From Caprella mutica (taxonomy: Eukaryota; Arthropoda; Malacostraca; Amphipoda; Caprellidae), in NCBI GenBank assembly GCA_947561585.1, contig CANNZV010000431.1, positions 469,253 through 533,252 on the forward strand: a stretch of DNA of 64,000 nt. The letters run 5' to 3'. The notes below the pieces were generated by a model. The model ran no database searches. It had not been told where the DNA came from and was given only the letters and a program-made list of their open reading frames with translations. Positions 41,587-52,062 of this stretch are shown piece by piece. A program made the position numbers and the translations under genes. Every line of letters begins with the position of its first letter. The stretch's first letter is position 1.

Positions 41587-43607
41587 CTGTTGAAAAAGGA
41601 AAAAATGAGAAACTTTAGTTGAAAACCACTTTTTTGAGACTTTGTTCATAGTTAGAAAAAATTAGACATTTCAATAAAAATTCAGTATGTATCAATACTG
41701 TTAGTTTACGAGATATTATTGATTGAAATAGCTAGCTAAATATAATGGACTGAATATACGTAAGAGATCATGAGATGTTTTACTCACTTTATTAGTGCAA
41801 ATCTTTTTATTTTTTCTAGGAGAGACGGCATTCTGTATGGCATGTGCAGCTTGGTGAAAACAGCTCAGAAAACCATTGCAAGGAACACTCTTCAGTGTAT
41901 CGGTACTGGAGGAACATGAAGCGTTTTCAGCTCTAACTTTTGCATCATTGGAGTGAGGAATAAAATTGGATAAACCATAAATGTTCTTTCGAGTAGAGGA
42001 TTGTTCAGGGAGGGATTTTGTTGATAGGTTTTGCACAGATGGTCTAATTCTTTGCAGTTGCGGACAATGTAGAGATGGAGTAGCTCTGTCTGTAGTAGAC
42101 CTGTTGAAGTCAGTCAGTGGCATGCGTGAAGAGTTGTTAGGTTGGAATATTTTGAACGGACGACAGAAGTTTTCCTGAAAAACAAGAATCAATTAACAAG
42201 GCGCTTTTGGTAATGTTGAGAAATTATTCAATGGCAGTGATAGCTACCTTTTACCATGGCTGCTTGGTGGATAAATAATTATAATTAGTAATTACTAAAT
42301 TGGAGTTTATGTTCAAAATTACATAGCAAATTAAAAAAGAACTTCCGATTCTTCTTAAATAGGAGAGAATTTCAATTAAACAATGATCTAAAAAATAATC
42401 TTAAATAGGAAATATTCAAATAATAATGACAACAAAAATTGATTTGTTGAAGTAAATCATCTCCTTTTCAGAATGGTTTGACCACTAATCGATTTGTATA
42501 AGCTAATAGCATAATTTCTATTGCTTAAAAAGAGAGGATGTTGCTAAAGGATTAAATTATTAAAAACATGGCAGAAAATATACCTTTCCAACAATTCCAA
42601 CAGCTACTCGTTGATTGTGAAATAACGTCTCGATTCTTGACTGTAGACACTTTGTGTTCCTAACTAACTGCATGAAGGTAGAACTGACATGACTGAAAGC
42701 CAGCAAATCATGTGGTGGCAAGAGCTTCAATACGCTTATCAACAGTCCAGGTGTGTGTTGCAGTATAGTGTGCAGAAGATTTGGAGACTGTTTAACAGTA
42801 ACACTACATTCAGGAGGTGCAGCTACTGACTCACGTGAACAATATCTTTCTGTTTTGGGATTGTAATACTTCTTCCCTTCAAGATTGAAGAGCTTTTTCT
42901 TTAGCTTAGAAACTTTAGTTATTTCTTTTGATGAACCTAACTTTAAACTGGTATCAATTTTTGATGTTTCAAGACTGTCTACTGTGGAAAGGAGTTCAGA
43001 TTTCAAGGTTTCATTGAGAGAAACTTGAGACTCTGAGTTGATACTTTGAAAACCAGAGTCATCAGAAAGAGTGGAGCATTCATTTGATATGGCATCACTA
43101 CTGAAAAAAAAATAGTAATTAGCATAAATTGAACAACTTATATATGTAACTAGGAAAATTTGAGTTTTTTAAATTTTAGCCATATTTACCTTATTGATTC
43201 AGAGTTCATTATAGATATATGTAGAGATGGATTAGATTTGGAAATGTTTTGCATAGGACTGTGATCAGATTCGTTTAATAATGACAAAGATGCAGATTCA
43301 TCAGTAATTTCTATAGATTCCTCAACCATCAACAAGCGTCTTGGTTTAATTTCTGGTTTCTTTATTATTGACAGTTTTGAATGTTTCAAATATGCAGATT
43401 TTCTGAGATGAGCGGTTCTTTTGAGCGGGCTCAGAGGTGTAGAGTGAAGGCATTGTGTGTAGCTCAAATTCATAAGAGAAGAAGCATGTGATAATCCAGC
43501 TATCGACTTATGCTTCCTGAGACTTGAATGAACAGAGTCTAGTAGACTGGAGTCAGACATGTAGCCTGACTCATCTAAGACAGCAGATGAAGAGGATTGA
43601 GCCATAT
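41344..43607 (-). CDS. Rca1: F-box protein of the Rca1/Emi1 (APC/C inhibitor) family
   Basis: Four coding exons: 43190-43605 (ATG at 43605), 42584-43100, 41788-42174, 41344-41586 (TAG). All introns are GT-AG and phases fit; the product is 520 residues. In order: an ESGYMS phosphodegron-like motif (12-17); a TPLSPLKR CDK-type site (~54-61); an exact DSGFQS degron (153-158); an F-box (~255-290, LLPPHDLLAFSHVSSTFMQL); a D-box-like RMPLTDFN (328-335); and the C-terminal KKKLRRL. F-box, DSGxxS and an LRRL tail together characterise Emi1/Emi2/Rca1, which block the anaphase-promoting complex. The zinc-binding region is not canonical: only CNGFLSCFHQAAH (410-422) faintly resembles it. The ATG lies two bases after an acceptor (TTACAG, exon edge 43607), so a non-coding 5' exon probably exists upstream. 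F-box assignment is firm; Rca1 is inferred. Confidence 0.75.
41788..42174 (-). CDS. Rca1: Rca1-like exon with D-box-like motif and degenerate Cys/His region
   Basis: 387 bases, 129 codons, phase 0-0; acceptor GTTTTTCAG, donor GTGAGT. Begins ENFCRPF. Cys at 348, 398, 410, 416 and 437 and His at 418 and 422 are too few and too widely spaced for the family's usual CxxC..CxxCxC..H zinc-binding pattern. Confidence 0.75.
42584..43100 (-). CDS. Rca1: Rca1-like exon with DSGxxS degron and F-box
   Basis: 517 bases; acceptor TTTTTTTTTCAG, donor GTATAT after GTTGGAAAG. Contains DDSGFQS, a Lys-rich stretch (KVSKLKKKLFNLEGKKYY) and the F-box helices LLISVLKLLPPHDLLAF and SSTFMQLVRN. Confidence 0.85.
43190..43607 (-). 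CDS. Rca1: Rca1-like exon with start codon
   Basis: 416 coding bases preceded by two untranslated bases after a TTACAG acceptor. Donor GTAAAT, ending phase 2 (AG|T, Ser139). Ser-rich and unstructured, with the ESGYMSDSS motif and several SP/TP sites. Confidence 0.75.
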
Positions 43608-44698
43608 CTGTAATATAATTTATCAGTTAGTAAAAGAAAACATTTCAAAAAATAAAATAAAAAATGAAATATTGGAAAATTAAAATGTGATTTAACTAGT
43701 AGACACAATGTTTATTAGAATTAAAATCTTTAAGTTTGAATGCTAAGTACAATTAATAAATTGAGATGTAGCTACAAAAGCTTGAAGAGAAAATAAACTA
43801 GAGTTAAAAAAACAAAATATCTGATAAAAGCATGTCAACACAATGTTTCAGAGACTGGCATACTGTAAGCCAATTCTGAGCCAAGATTTCTGCTCTCAAG
43901 ATCAGTTTGGCTCTCTTTTTGAGTATTAAGCCAAAATTATGAAAACATAGAAAAAATTGAATCCATCAGAAATATCTAGGTCTTGGCTAATAATATAATA
44001 TATAAGTCAATTTTTTGGCTTTTAACTGACATACCTACTTTGGAACAAGGAGTCAATATTATATATTTTCCCTTAGGTAAACTGACATATGTATAAAATA
44101 TATAATTGAGTTTGATTAATATTTGAAAATCATAACTCTCTTAACTGAATATCTATAATTTATAAAGTAAATATATGAGCGAGGTCTTCCGAGGTTTTCA
44201 CTAGCGGAAAGTTCTGGAGATTTCGCTCAGAATTAACCTGTGTGCTACATAGCACAAGTCTATGGAGAATCGTTACAGTTACCTGAAGATAAACACACTC
44301 AGTGTAACTAACAGCCTCGTCTCTACTTTCCTACTAATTGTGAACTGCAGTGGTGAATAATTTATCCCATAGTATGAGCCAAACCATTAGAATGGAGGAG
44401 TGAGAAACCTTTTGGGATCCCGTGGATGGCAATGGATGAGAGGTGCCCTAGCTGGCATTCAGAAGTACTACGAATGGAGTAACTGATACCGGGGGACTAT
44501 GACTGACAATGTTTTCAACGGAGACTGGTAGATTTCAGGAGCGACTGGAAATGTCTATACCGTAAGTGTTAAATTTTGGGGGACTTCGCTCATTCTTATT
44601 AAAATTTCAGTGACCTCATAATTTCTTTACAAATTCATTATCACACTATTTCTGCTAAACGCTGCATAGTTAATAACTATTATTATTACAATTCATTA

Positions 44699-44959
44699 CG
44701 CTATATTACGATATAACCCTAATTACGCTACTACGATATAACCATAATTACGCTACTACGATACAACCATAATTACGCTATTACGATATAACCATAATTA
44801 CGCTATTACGATATAACCATAATTACGCTATTACGATATAACCATAATTACGCTATTACGATATAACCATAATTACGTTATTACGATATAACCCTAATTA
44901 CGCTACTACGATATAACCATAATTACGCTATTACGATATAACCATAATTACGTTATTAC
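44699..44959. repeat. 25-bp minisatellite, left part (~10 copies)
   Basis: The unit contains TTACGCTATTACGATATAAC. Interrupted at 44960 by a hAT-like element and resumes at 46558. Confidence 0.93.
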
Positions 44960-46557
44960 TAGAGCTAGGACATTGGGGCACTTAAAAAAGAGCAGTAGTA
45001 GCGGTCAAAACGAGCACTTGTAGCGCTATAAATGTACAGTAGGAGCGATAAAAAAGAGCATTTGGGGCACTTATCGGAGCATTTGGGGACAGTTATTGGT
45101 GCATTTGAGGCAGTTTTTGGAGTGTTTCATGCACCGAAAGAAAAAGCGTGTATCAAAGTAAGAATTTTAATGAGGTTTTGTTTTTGGAGTTTTTGGATGA
45201 AATATACACAAGAATTATCTCTAATTTTTATCGATAAATAATTCATTTTGAAAAATCATTATGTAAATATGTAAGGCTTAAAAGTATTGTGCAATACTTG
45301 AAAAAACATAAGAAAAAGAACAATAGATGTTGAAACCAAAACGAACGTATACAGTACATATAATAATTGGAATCTATATCGAGTCTATAATGTTACAGAA
45401 AATTCTAGCATCACATGTTGTTGAAGTTTGGTAAGAATGTGAAAGTTAACCCATATCAACAAGATAAAACCATTTCTTCTTTAACATTTTTTTGACCCTT
45501 CATTGTCTATCTGAGACCAAATATTTCAATAAGAAGAATAATCTCTACTTCTGTGGAAGTAACAGGGGCACTAGCATAGCGGGAAATATCTTAGGGAGTC
45601 AATTCGGGAAATATTTCAGTCTGGTTCAACCCTGTAACATTCAACCCTGTATTTACTTACTCAAGCAAATGTACAAAAAAATAAGGTATGTAAAATAAAA
45701 CAACGATATTAGCAGCTAAATAGATATGAATTACGTGAAAATCTAGGGTTACTATTAGAATAGTTACACTTCTTTTTAATTTTTATAGAACTTTTCTAAT
45801 CAAAGAAAATGTATAAGAAAAGGATAACAAAATTAAATCATCAAAAAACTGAACAACAATACATTAACTCATAAAGTGAATATAATCTAATTAATCAATG
45901 CATGACTAGATCAATGGTAGACATAGAATATATTTATTAATCCATATAATTTGAAGATGTCATTGTAAGAGCTACATGGCCCTTATAGAACGGATATTTT
46001 TTGCCCGCGCTTTACGAACTTTACCTGTAATATGATTTCTCTTCAACATTTGAAATTAGTTAACTATCAAAAAATAAATACGGATACAATTTCTTTGACT
46101 GTACCTAGGCAATAGCACACAAACACATACCCTGGTATTTAACTGAAGCTATCTCTCTATCAATATCAAATTCGTATTTCAATATATTTTTAGTTTAAGT
46201 ATATTTATACGAACTAATTATTGGTTATAAGAAGAATGGGGAAAGAAACGTATGAATTATTAATGTTACCTAAATAAACAGTTTCAGCAATCACTGGTAG
46301 ATAACTATGTGAAATTAGTTCGATCATTCACGTTTAAGCTCTATGAACCATTGAATACACTTAAAAGTACAGTTGTCCACCCGGTAAGAATCATACAGTT
46401 ATTTGACATTACTCAATCTTGGTGCGCAATAGAAGTCAACCAGAGTACATATGGAGCATTTTGGGGCGTTTTGAGCATTTTGGGGCGTTTATAGCGTTTG
46501 GAGCATTATGAGCGCTAGTGGCATTTAACTTATAAATGCTCCAATGTCCGAGCCTTA
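44960..46557. mobile_element. hAT-like non-autonomous element with 8-bp duplication
   Basis: Ends TAGAGCTAGGACATTGGGGC and, inverted, TAAGGCTCGGACATTGGAGC. Flanked by GTTATTAC at 44952-44959 and 46558-46565. Many subterminal GAGCATTTGGGGC-like motifs lie inside both ends, as is usual for hAT. 1,598 bp, no transposase. It contains part of a Tigger-like MITE. Confidence 0.85.
45730..46027. mobile_element. Second copy of the Tigger-like MITE, nested and inverted
   Basis: TTACAGGTAAAGTTCGTAAA (read on the minus strand from 46,027) matches the tip of the element at 35092. AACTTTTCTAATCAAAGAAA matches its interior in inverse. The other tip is not recognised, so it is incomplete or diverged. Confidence 0.6.
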
Positions 46558-46622
46558 GTTATTACGATATAACCCAAATTACGCTATAACCCTAATTACG
46601 CTATAACCCTAATTACGCTATA
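46558..46622. repeat. 25-bp minisatellite, right part
   Basis: TTACGATATAACCCAAATTA and two shortened units (CTATAACCCTAATTACG) continue the array of 44699-44959. Confidence 0.88.
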
Positions 46623-47750
46623 GAATCCTATAGCGATGTATTTAATATCTAAACCAATTTAATATCTAAAATAGGTTTTATCTCCATAGCAATATATAGT
46701 TTAATCATTCATATTTGTTTTCCTCAAACCTTCCTCATACCTATATGCCATTTCATTGAAGTCATAACTGAACTAATTTTTTGTCAGTAAGAATTTTATA
46801 CTCAAATTAACGAAAATTCAAATTAACACTAAATTTATTTACAAAGCTAAATTATTACTTTAATCACTCATTTAACGTTTTATAAAACATAGGACTCGAA
46901 CTCAACCTTTTTGGAACCAGTTCTTGCCAGATTAAAATGTTGCAGAATATTCACAAGGAATACTCTGTTTGAGTTTTGCGCACTCTAAAATTTTCGGTAA
47001 TGAAATAATAGAAATACCTGCAAAATCTGCAGCATTTAGCATATAGCTAAAATGCTTTAATAAATAATAATAATAATAAATCCAGCTGGATTGCTGGATT
47101 AAAAATTCATTTTAACTTGAGATTGATATTTCTTGGAAGATATCAAAGGGAATTTTATTATCTTGAAAACATCTCCATTTGATTGGAGACTTTCATACTC
47201 ATATGAGAGTAAAACAGGACTCTAAAATAAATATTCTTGCTATTACAGCATTGTCAGAGGACTTGTTATTTATCACTATTTTACCATTAATTTTGTGAAG
47301 GGAAATTTAGAATATGTGGCTAAAGATCTTTCAAGAGGTTTTTTGAGGGGAAATATATCTTGGAAAGTTGGAGACCATTTCCTAATTAATTAATGTAATT
47401 ATTGAACAGTCAAAGACATTTGATATTTCTGGTCATTTTGGATACAGATTTGTAAATCTTTGGGAGAAATTGTCCTCAAAATAAAATCTTTGGAGACTGT
47501 CTTGACACACATTGAAGACTAGGTTACAGGATTAGTGAAATTAGAAGGAAGTGTTGGCAGATATTTTACAGTTTTTAAAACTAGTTAAGAGGTATAAGGA
47601 ATTAACAATTCAGTGCAACAAATAGCCTAATAAGTAGACCATACAATAGTGATGGGATGTGGTATTGGCATCGGCAAGCATCAGTATAGGTGATTATTCT
47701 GGTATTAGTAGCCACTCGATATCAACAAAAATGTGCAGATATCACTAGTA

Positions 47751-49074
47751 GCGTCAACACGGGCATTACCCCCTGGGCTGTGGAGTTTGAGTCAAAGCTT
47801 TTTTTGATGGAGTTTGATTCAGGAGTCGAAAATTTGTACCGACTCCGACTCCAAGCTATAGGTATAAATCACAAATTTTTTATTCCATTTCATTTGTTGT
47901 TCATTGCCTTAAATATCTTACAAGAACTAATAACAGCTCATAGCTATAAATTCAATCAATATTTAAAGTCCAAACACTCAAGTGAATCAATAGAACTAAT
48001 AAAATTACTATATAACCGGTTACTAGAGTCAAAGTTGGTGAAATTCTTTATAATAGAGTCAACATAAAGGAGTCGGAGTCAAACATTTTATGTACCGAAT
48101 CCACAGACCTGATTACCCCGCCCTTAGTGCACAAGTCCAATAATCTCCAAAACTATAACTGACAGAGAAGATCTGCAAGATGCAAAAGAAAGAGGTAGTC
48201 ATGTACTTTATACGTACAAAACGGATTAGCCCTATGACCAATTGTTATTCAATTTTTCTAAAAATTTGCTACCTAGCAAACAGGGCATTAATCCCGCACC
48301 ATTCAGGACATATCCTGCACTGTGGGGTAATGTCCTGAAACATTCAAGGCACAGTACATGCTGTAACTATACAGTCTACACACTACACACTGTATACACA
48401 CTACACACCATATACACACTACACACCGTATACACACTACACCATAATATATATTTCAGAACTACTGGTCAAAAATCTTACAAGAGCAAACCTATTGATA
48501 TCACTTTCAATTTTTTTTCATCTATAATGCATTGTTGTGTTACTCTTAAATGTGCTAAAAAAATTGTGAACTATGATTACTTATCATAATTATCTGTGGA
48601 TAATGTATCTTATCATGCTGAAAATTCAACATTTTATTGTACTGTAAGAGTGCGGGATAAAGGTCCTGCATATCTTTTTCATGCTAGGCAAAACCCTGCA
48701 CTACCTTGTTGCCAATTTTTGGCTGACCTGAAACAAAAACACTAGGCACTATCTTAAAGTACCCTAATTAACCTATAATGTGTTGCAAACGTGATCAAAT
48801 TTGATTGAGAATTGTAGATTCTGCAGAAAATCTTGCAAAATTACCATATTTTATGAATGCAAATGTTTGGTGCATTATTATATAGTGTCCTATTAAAAAA
48901 TATTTTAATAATATACTTACCAAAACCTAAAATAGATAATATTATTCCGAAGGGTTTAAAACCTGCTCTTTCCAATGGTATAAACAACAATTTGAATTTC
49001 CAAATACTTTTGGAGATAAGGTGTGGGGTAATGCCTGCACATTTTAGGTGCGGGGGGATTACCCACGTTGACGC
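47751..49074. mobile_element. TA-flanked element with GCGTCAAC ends
   Basis: Ends GCGTCAACACGGGCATTACC and, inverted, GCGTCAACGTGGGTAATCCC, each flanked by TA. Subterminal GGGGTAATG and GCGGGAT motifs recur at both ends. The 8-bp-flanked MITE sits in the left tip. An 18-bp array (ACTACACACCATATACAC) lies at 48,370-48,450. No transposase seen. Confidence 0.7.
47773..48111. mobile_element. hAT-like MITE with 8-bp duplication ATTACCCC
   Basis: 339 bp. ATTACCCC occurs at 47765-47772 and 48112-48119. Ends CTGGGCTGTGGAGTTTGAGT and, inverted, CAGGTCTGTGGATTCGG; the interior has ACTCCGACTCC and its inverse GGAGTCGGAGTC. Inserted in the tip of the element 47751-49074. Confidence 0.88.
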
Positions 49075-49883
49075 TATTCAAAAATATTATACGATTTATT
49101 ATCCATTATTTATATACTACAAAGAAAATTTTCAGTTTAAATTAATGTAACAATGATTTCATATAGATAGGTAATCCAAATTTTCAAAATTATTAATCTA
49201 AATGGGAAAATGTTGAGGAATCAGCAAAATATCTTGGTGGATTTTTCAGCTTTTTGAATAAGTCAGTGGGTTTTTGTGCACCAAATACAGACTGGATTCA
49301 CAACAGCGTGTATTTCATATGGTAATTGTGATTACCCAATTGGACAGCTTTTTTGAGAATTTGTCATTTTGGAGAAACTTGGGTTATTTGGAGCCAGACT
49401 GCTGCCTGTGCCTGCAGCCTTGCAGGAACTGGTACCTAAACTGTATTCCCAAGAGATCCTCTATTTAGGATTCTGTTCTCAGTAAAATATATGTAGATAT
49501 AGGAGGAAATTAAGGATTTTACACACAGAAAATGTTTAAAATGCACCATATTCAGCAGACTGGAATCTTTGCCATGTTTCAAAGTATGCACAAAGTTGTT
49601 AAAATATCAGCAACTTTTGAGAGGAGAAACAAGTTTTAAAAAACTGTCAGACTGCAGAATATGGAACATTTTTCCAAGACTATCCAACAAATCTGAGTCC
49701 CAACTTTAGAACTTTGATATCTCTCCAGGAGATCTTGAATTAATTCCAATGTAGGTAATCCTTAATTTAGCTGCGGTAGATTTTGAATCTGCTGCCGAGA
49801 GTTAGTAAGTGACTGTCTTTCAAATTGAAATTTCTGCAAGACAAGAGAAACATTATGCAGAGTGGAAAAACTGTAATTAACTG

Positions 49884-52062
49884 TTAACCCTTTAAGGACC
49901 ACCAGGACACTGTTGTCCTCTTTCAAACTAATTAAATTACACTGCAAGTTAGCCTCCAATTTGATCAAACCTATAGTGAACATGTTCGTATAACCTATAG
50001 GTATATGTATGTTATTTTATGGTAGTCGAATCCTTTTGTGTTTGGCAGTGCACGAGCTGACTTCATGAGATGAGGCTGTGCGGAAATTTTCTCTGACTGT
50101 TCTTATTTTAAACCGAAATATCAAACAAACCAGAACAGATATCATTTGGCAATAATTTATAAGGGTTTATATGAATATTTATTAGCCATTTATTCATATA
50201 CAATAAGAATAAGTTACTTGTAGCAAGAATAAATAGCTTAGTTTGAAAAAGGACAAAAGACACCACTGGTGTCCTTTTGGTCCTATGAATGAATATTTCT
50301 TAGCTGATTTGAAAAGAACTCTGTTTCTGCCAATAATTTGATATAATTTATTTAAAATTAACAGTTTGAAACACATCTCATATGAGTTATATTAAATTAG
50401 CAGAATAATTCTGTCAAAAATTCTTCTTATTTCAGTTTGTCAACAATGTAAATAGTTTTTGATTACATCAACACAACATTTCTTGACTATGCTTATTTTA
50501 CAAATATAATTTATGGTATGACCATCTAATACCCAGACAAGGACTTTATAATCTTTATGGCCGAAGACAAGCAGAATAATTAATGTGGTATCAACATTCA
50601 ATTGCTCCAGAAATGAGGTTAAGACTACCACTCCGAAGATGATGATTTTCTGAGCTCTAGTTTCAATCCTTTGATATAGAGGAATTGTTTATTTATAATG
50701 GGGTTATAGAAATATAGCTTTGTCATGAGGAAGAGGTAGTTGATAATTTTACAATACCTACAGAAAGAGTAGTACAGACTGAAAAAGTTGAGTGAGAGGG
50801 GAGAAGACAACAAGCATCTAATCCAATATTGTCCTTCAAAAGAAATATGTGAAATGTTCAAACCCCGTCTAAATGGGTTTCATCACTCAAGAAGTATGTA
50901 CAGAAGAAGCCAACAAAATAATGGAATTGTGTGTCTTATTTGTATGCTTGGTTATATTCCTACTCTACTGTATGACATCCAGGTCTTTTAGACTTGAGAT
51001 CCACTTCAAAGGCTGCCTTGATAACAGAGATACTGTTCATAGAGGCACTTGTAATCACAAGCTACATTCTGGTAATTAGGTTACCTACATGAAACTAGTT
51101 GAGAACATAGCTACAAGATGTATACGGGCTTGTGGCACAGTAAAAGAGCAGTCCTTGTGATGATTGTCATTCAAGAGTGACAAAATTTTGAAAAAGTTGT
51201 ACATAAATCATTTGATGAGCAGGTGGCTGCTGTCGGATCCTAAGATCTCAAAGCTGTAAAATGGTTTGACAATTGACCTGGTAGCTCAATATCTAGTTTT
51301 TGATCTTCAAAGCCCATTGTCACGTGTAGGAGGTTTGACAAATTAAAAGTACACAATGACATTCCTCTACCTAATATTGTTTCAGAACACGAGTGGCATC
51401 GACAATCACAACCAAATGATGTTCAAATTTCAGAATAAATCTCTGGTCAAAAGAAATATTACATCAGTTTGTTATATATCCAAAGGATATGGGCATTCTC
51501 AACTGTTGGAGTCGGATGCGAAGAGAGGAGATCAAACGGATGGTACGTTACGAGCATCAGACCTCTATGGGTGAATTTAAATTGGTACTGATTGATGCAT
51601 TGATGATGACGATGAAAGACATAATACAGCAAAAAAGAAGTCAACCATAAGAAAAAAACCTACAACGACAGTTTGAGAAGAAAAAGATTATAGGGGTTCC
51701 AAGTAAGATGGACAGCAGAAAAGATGACACTGATCATTGGACATCACTCCATGAAACTATAGGCACTTGTAAAAATCCTGGTTGTAATGCAAGAAGAATG
51801 TATAAGCCAAATTATGGCATTATTCATGACATTTATTTTGACTTCATTAGATTTAATATCAATAGAAAAGGGACTCATAGGGATTTCATTTCGATGACTC
51901 TTCGGACCAGGAGGACACATGTGTCCCCTTTCAAATTTTTTCACATATGAAACAATGGGTAATATATGTTGTTTTCCCATCCCTATTGATGCCAAAAATA
52001 TAGTAAAATTTTAAAATATAATTTTTTTTGTCAGAAAAAAAAATCGGTCCTTAAAGGGTTAA
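49884..52062 (+). mobile_element. PiggyBac-like element, decayed, TTAA-flanked
   Basis: Both ends read TTAACCCTTTAAGGACC (right end inverted), 17 bp identical, with the TTAA that piggyBac elements duplicate. The subterminal blocks CCACCAGGACAC and, near the other end, GACCAGGAGGACACATG also correspond. In the plus strand around 51,260-51,400 one frame reads LKAVKWFDN, SSISSF, SKPIVTCRRFDK and LPNIVSEHEW, similar to the piggyBac segment around its last catalytic Asp. KKYVQKKPTK lies upstream near 50,890. Many stops and frameshifts; no intact protein. Confidence 0.8.

Noticed and set aside
44175..44595. Possible element with GAGCGA tips
   Set aside because: Inverted match is short and diverged, with no target duplication or second copy; insufficient to call.
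47690..48589. 125- and 115-codon plus-strand ORFs
   Set aside because: They cover the 8-bp-flanked MITE and an 18-bp array; sequence is non-coding element DNA.
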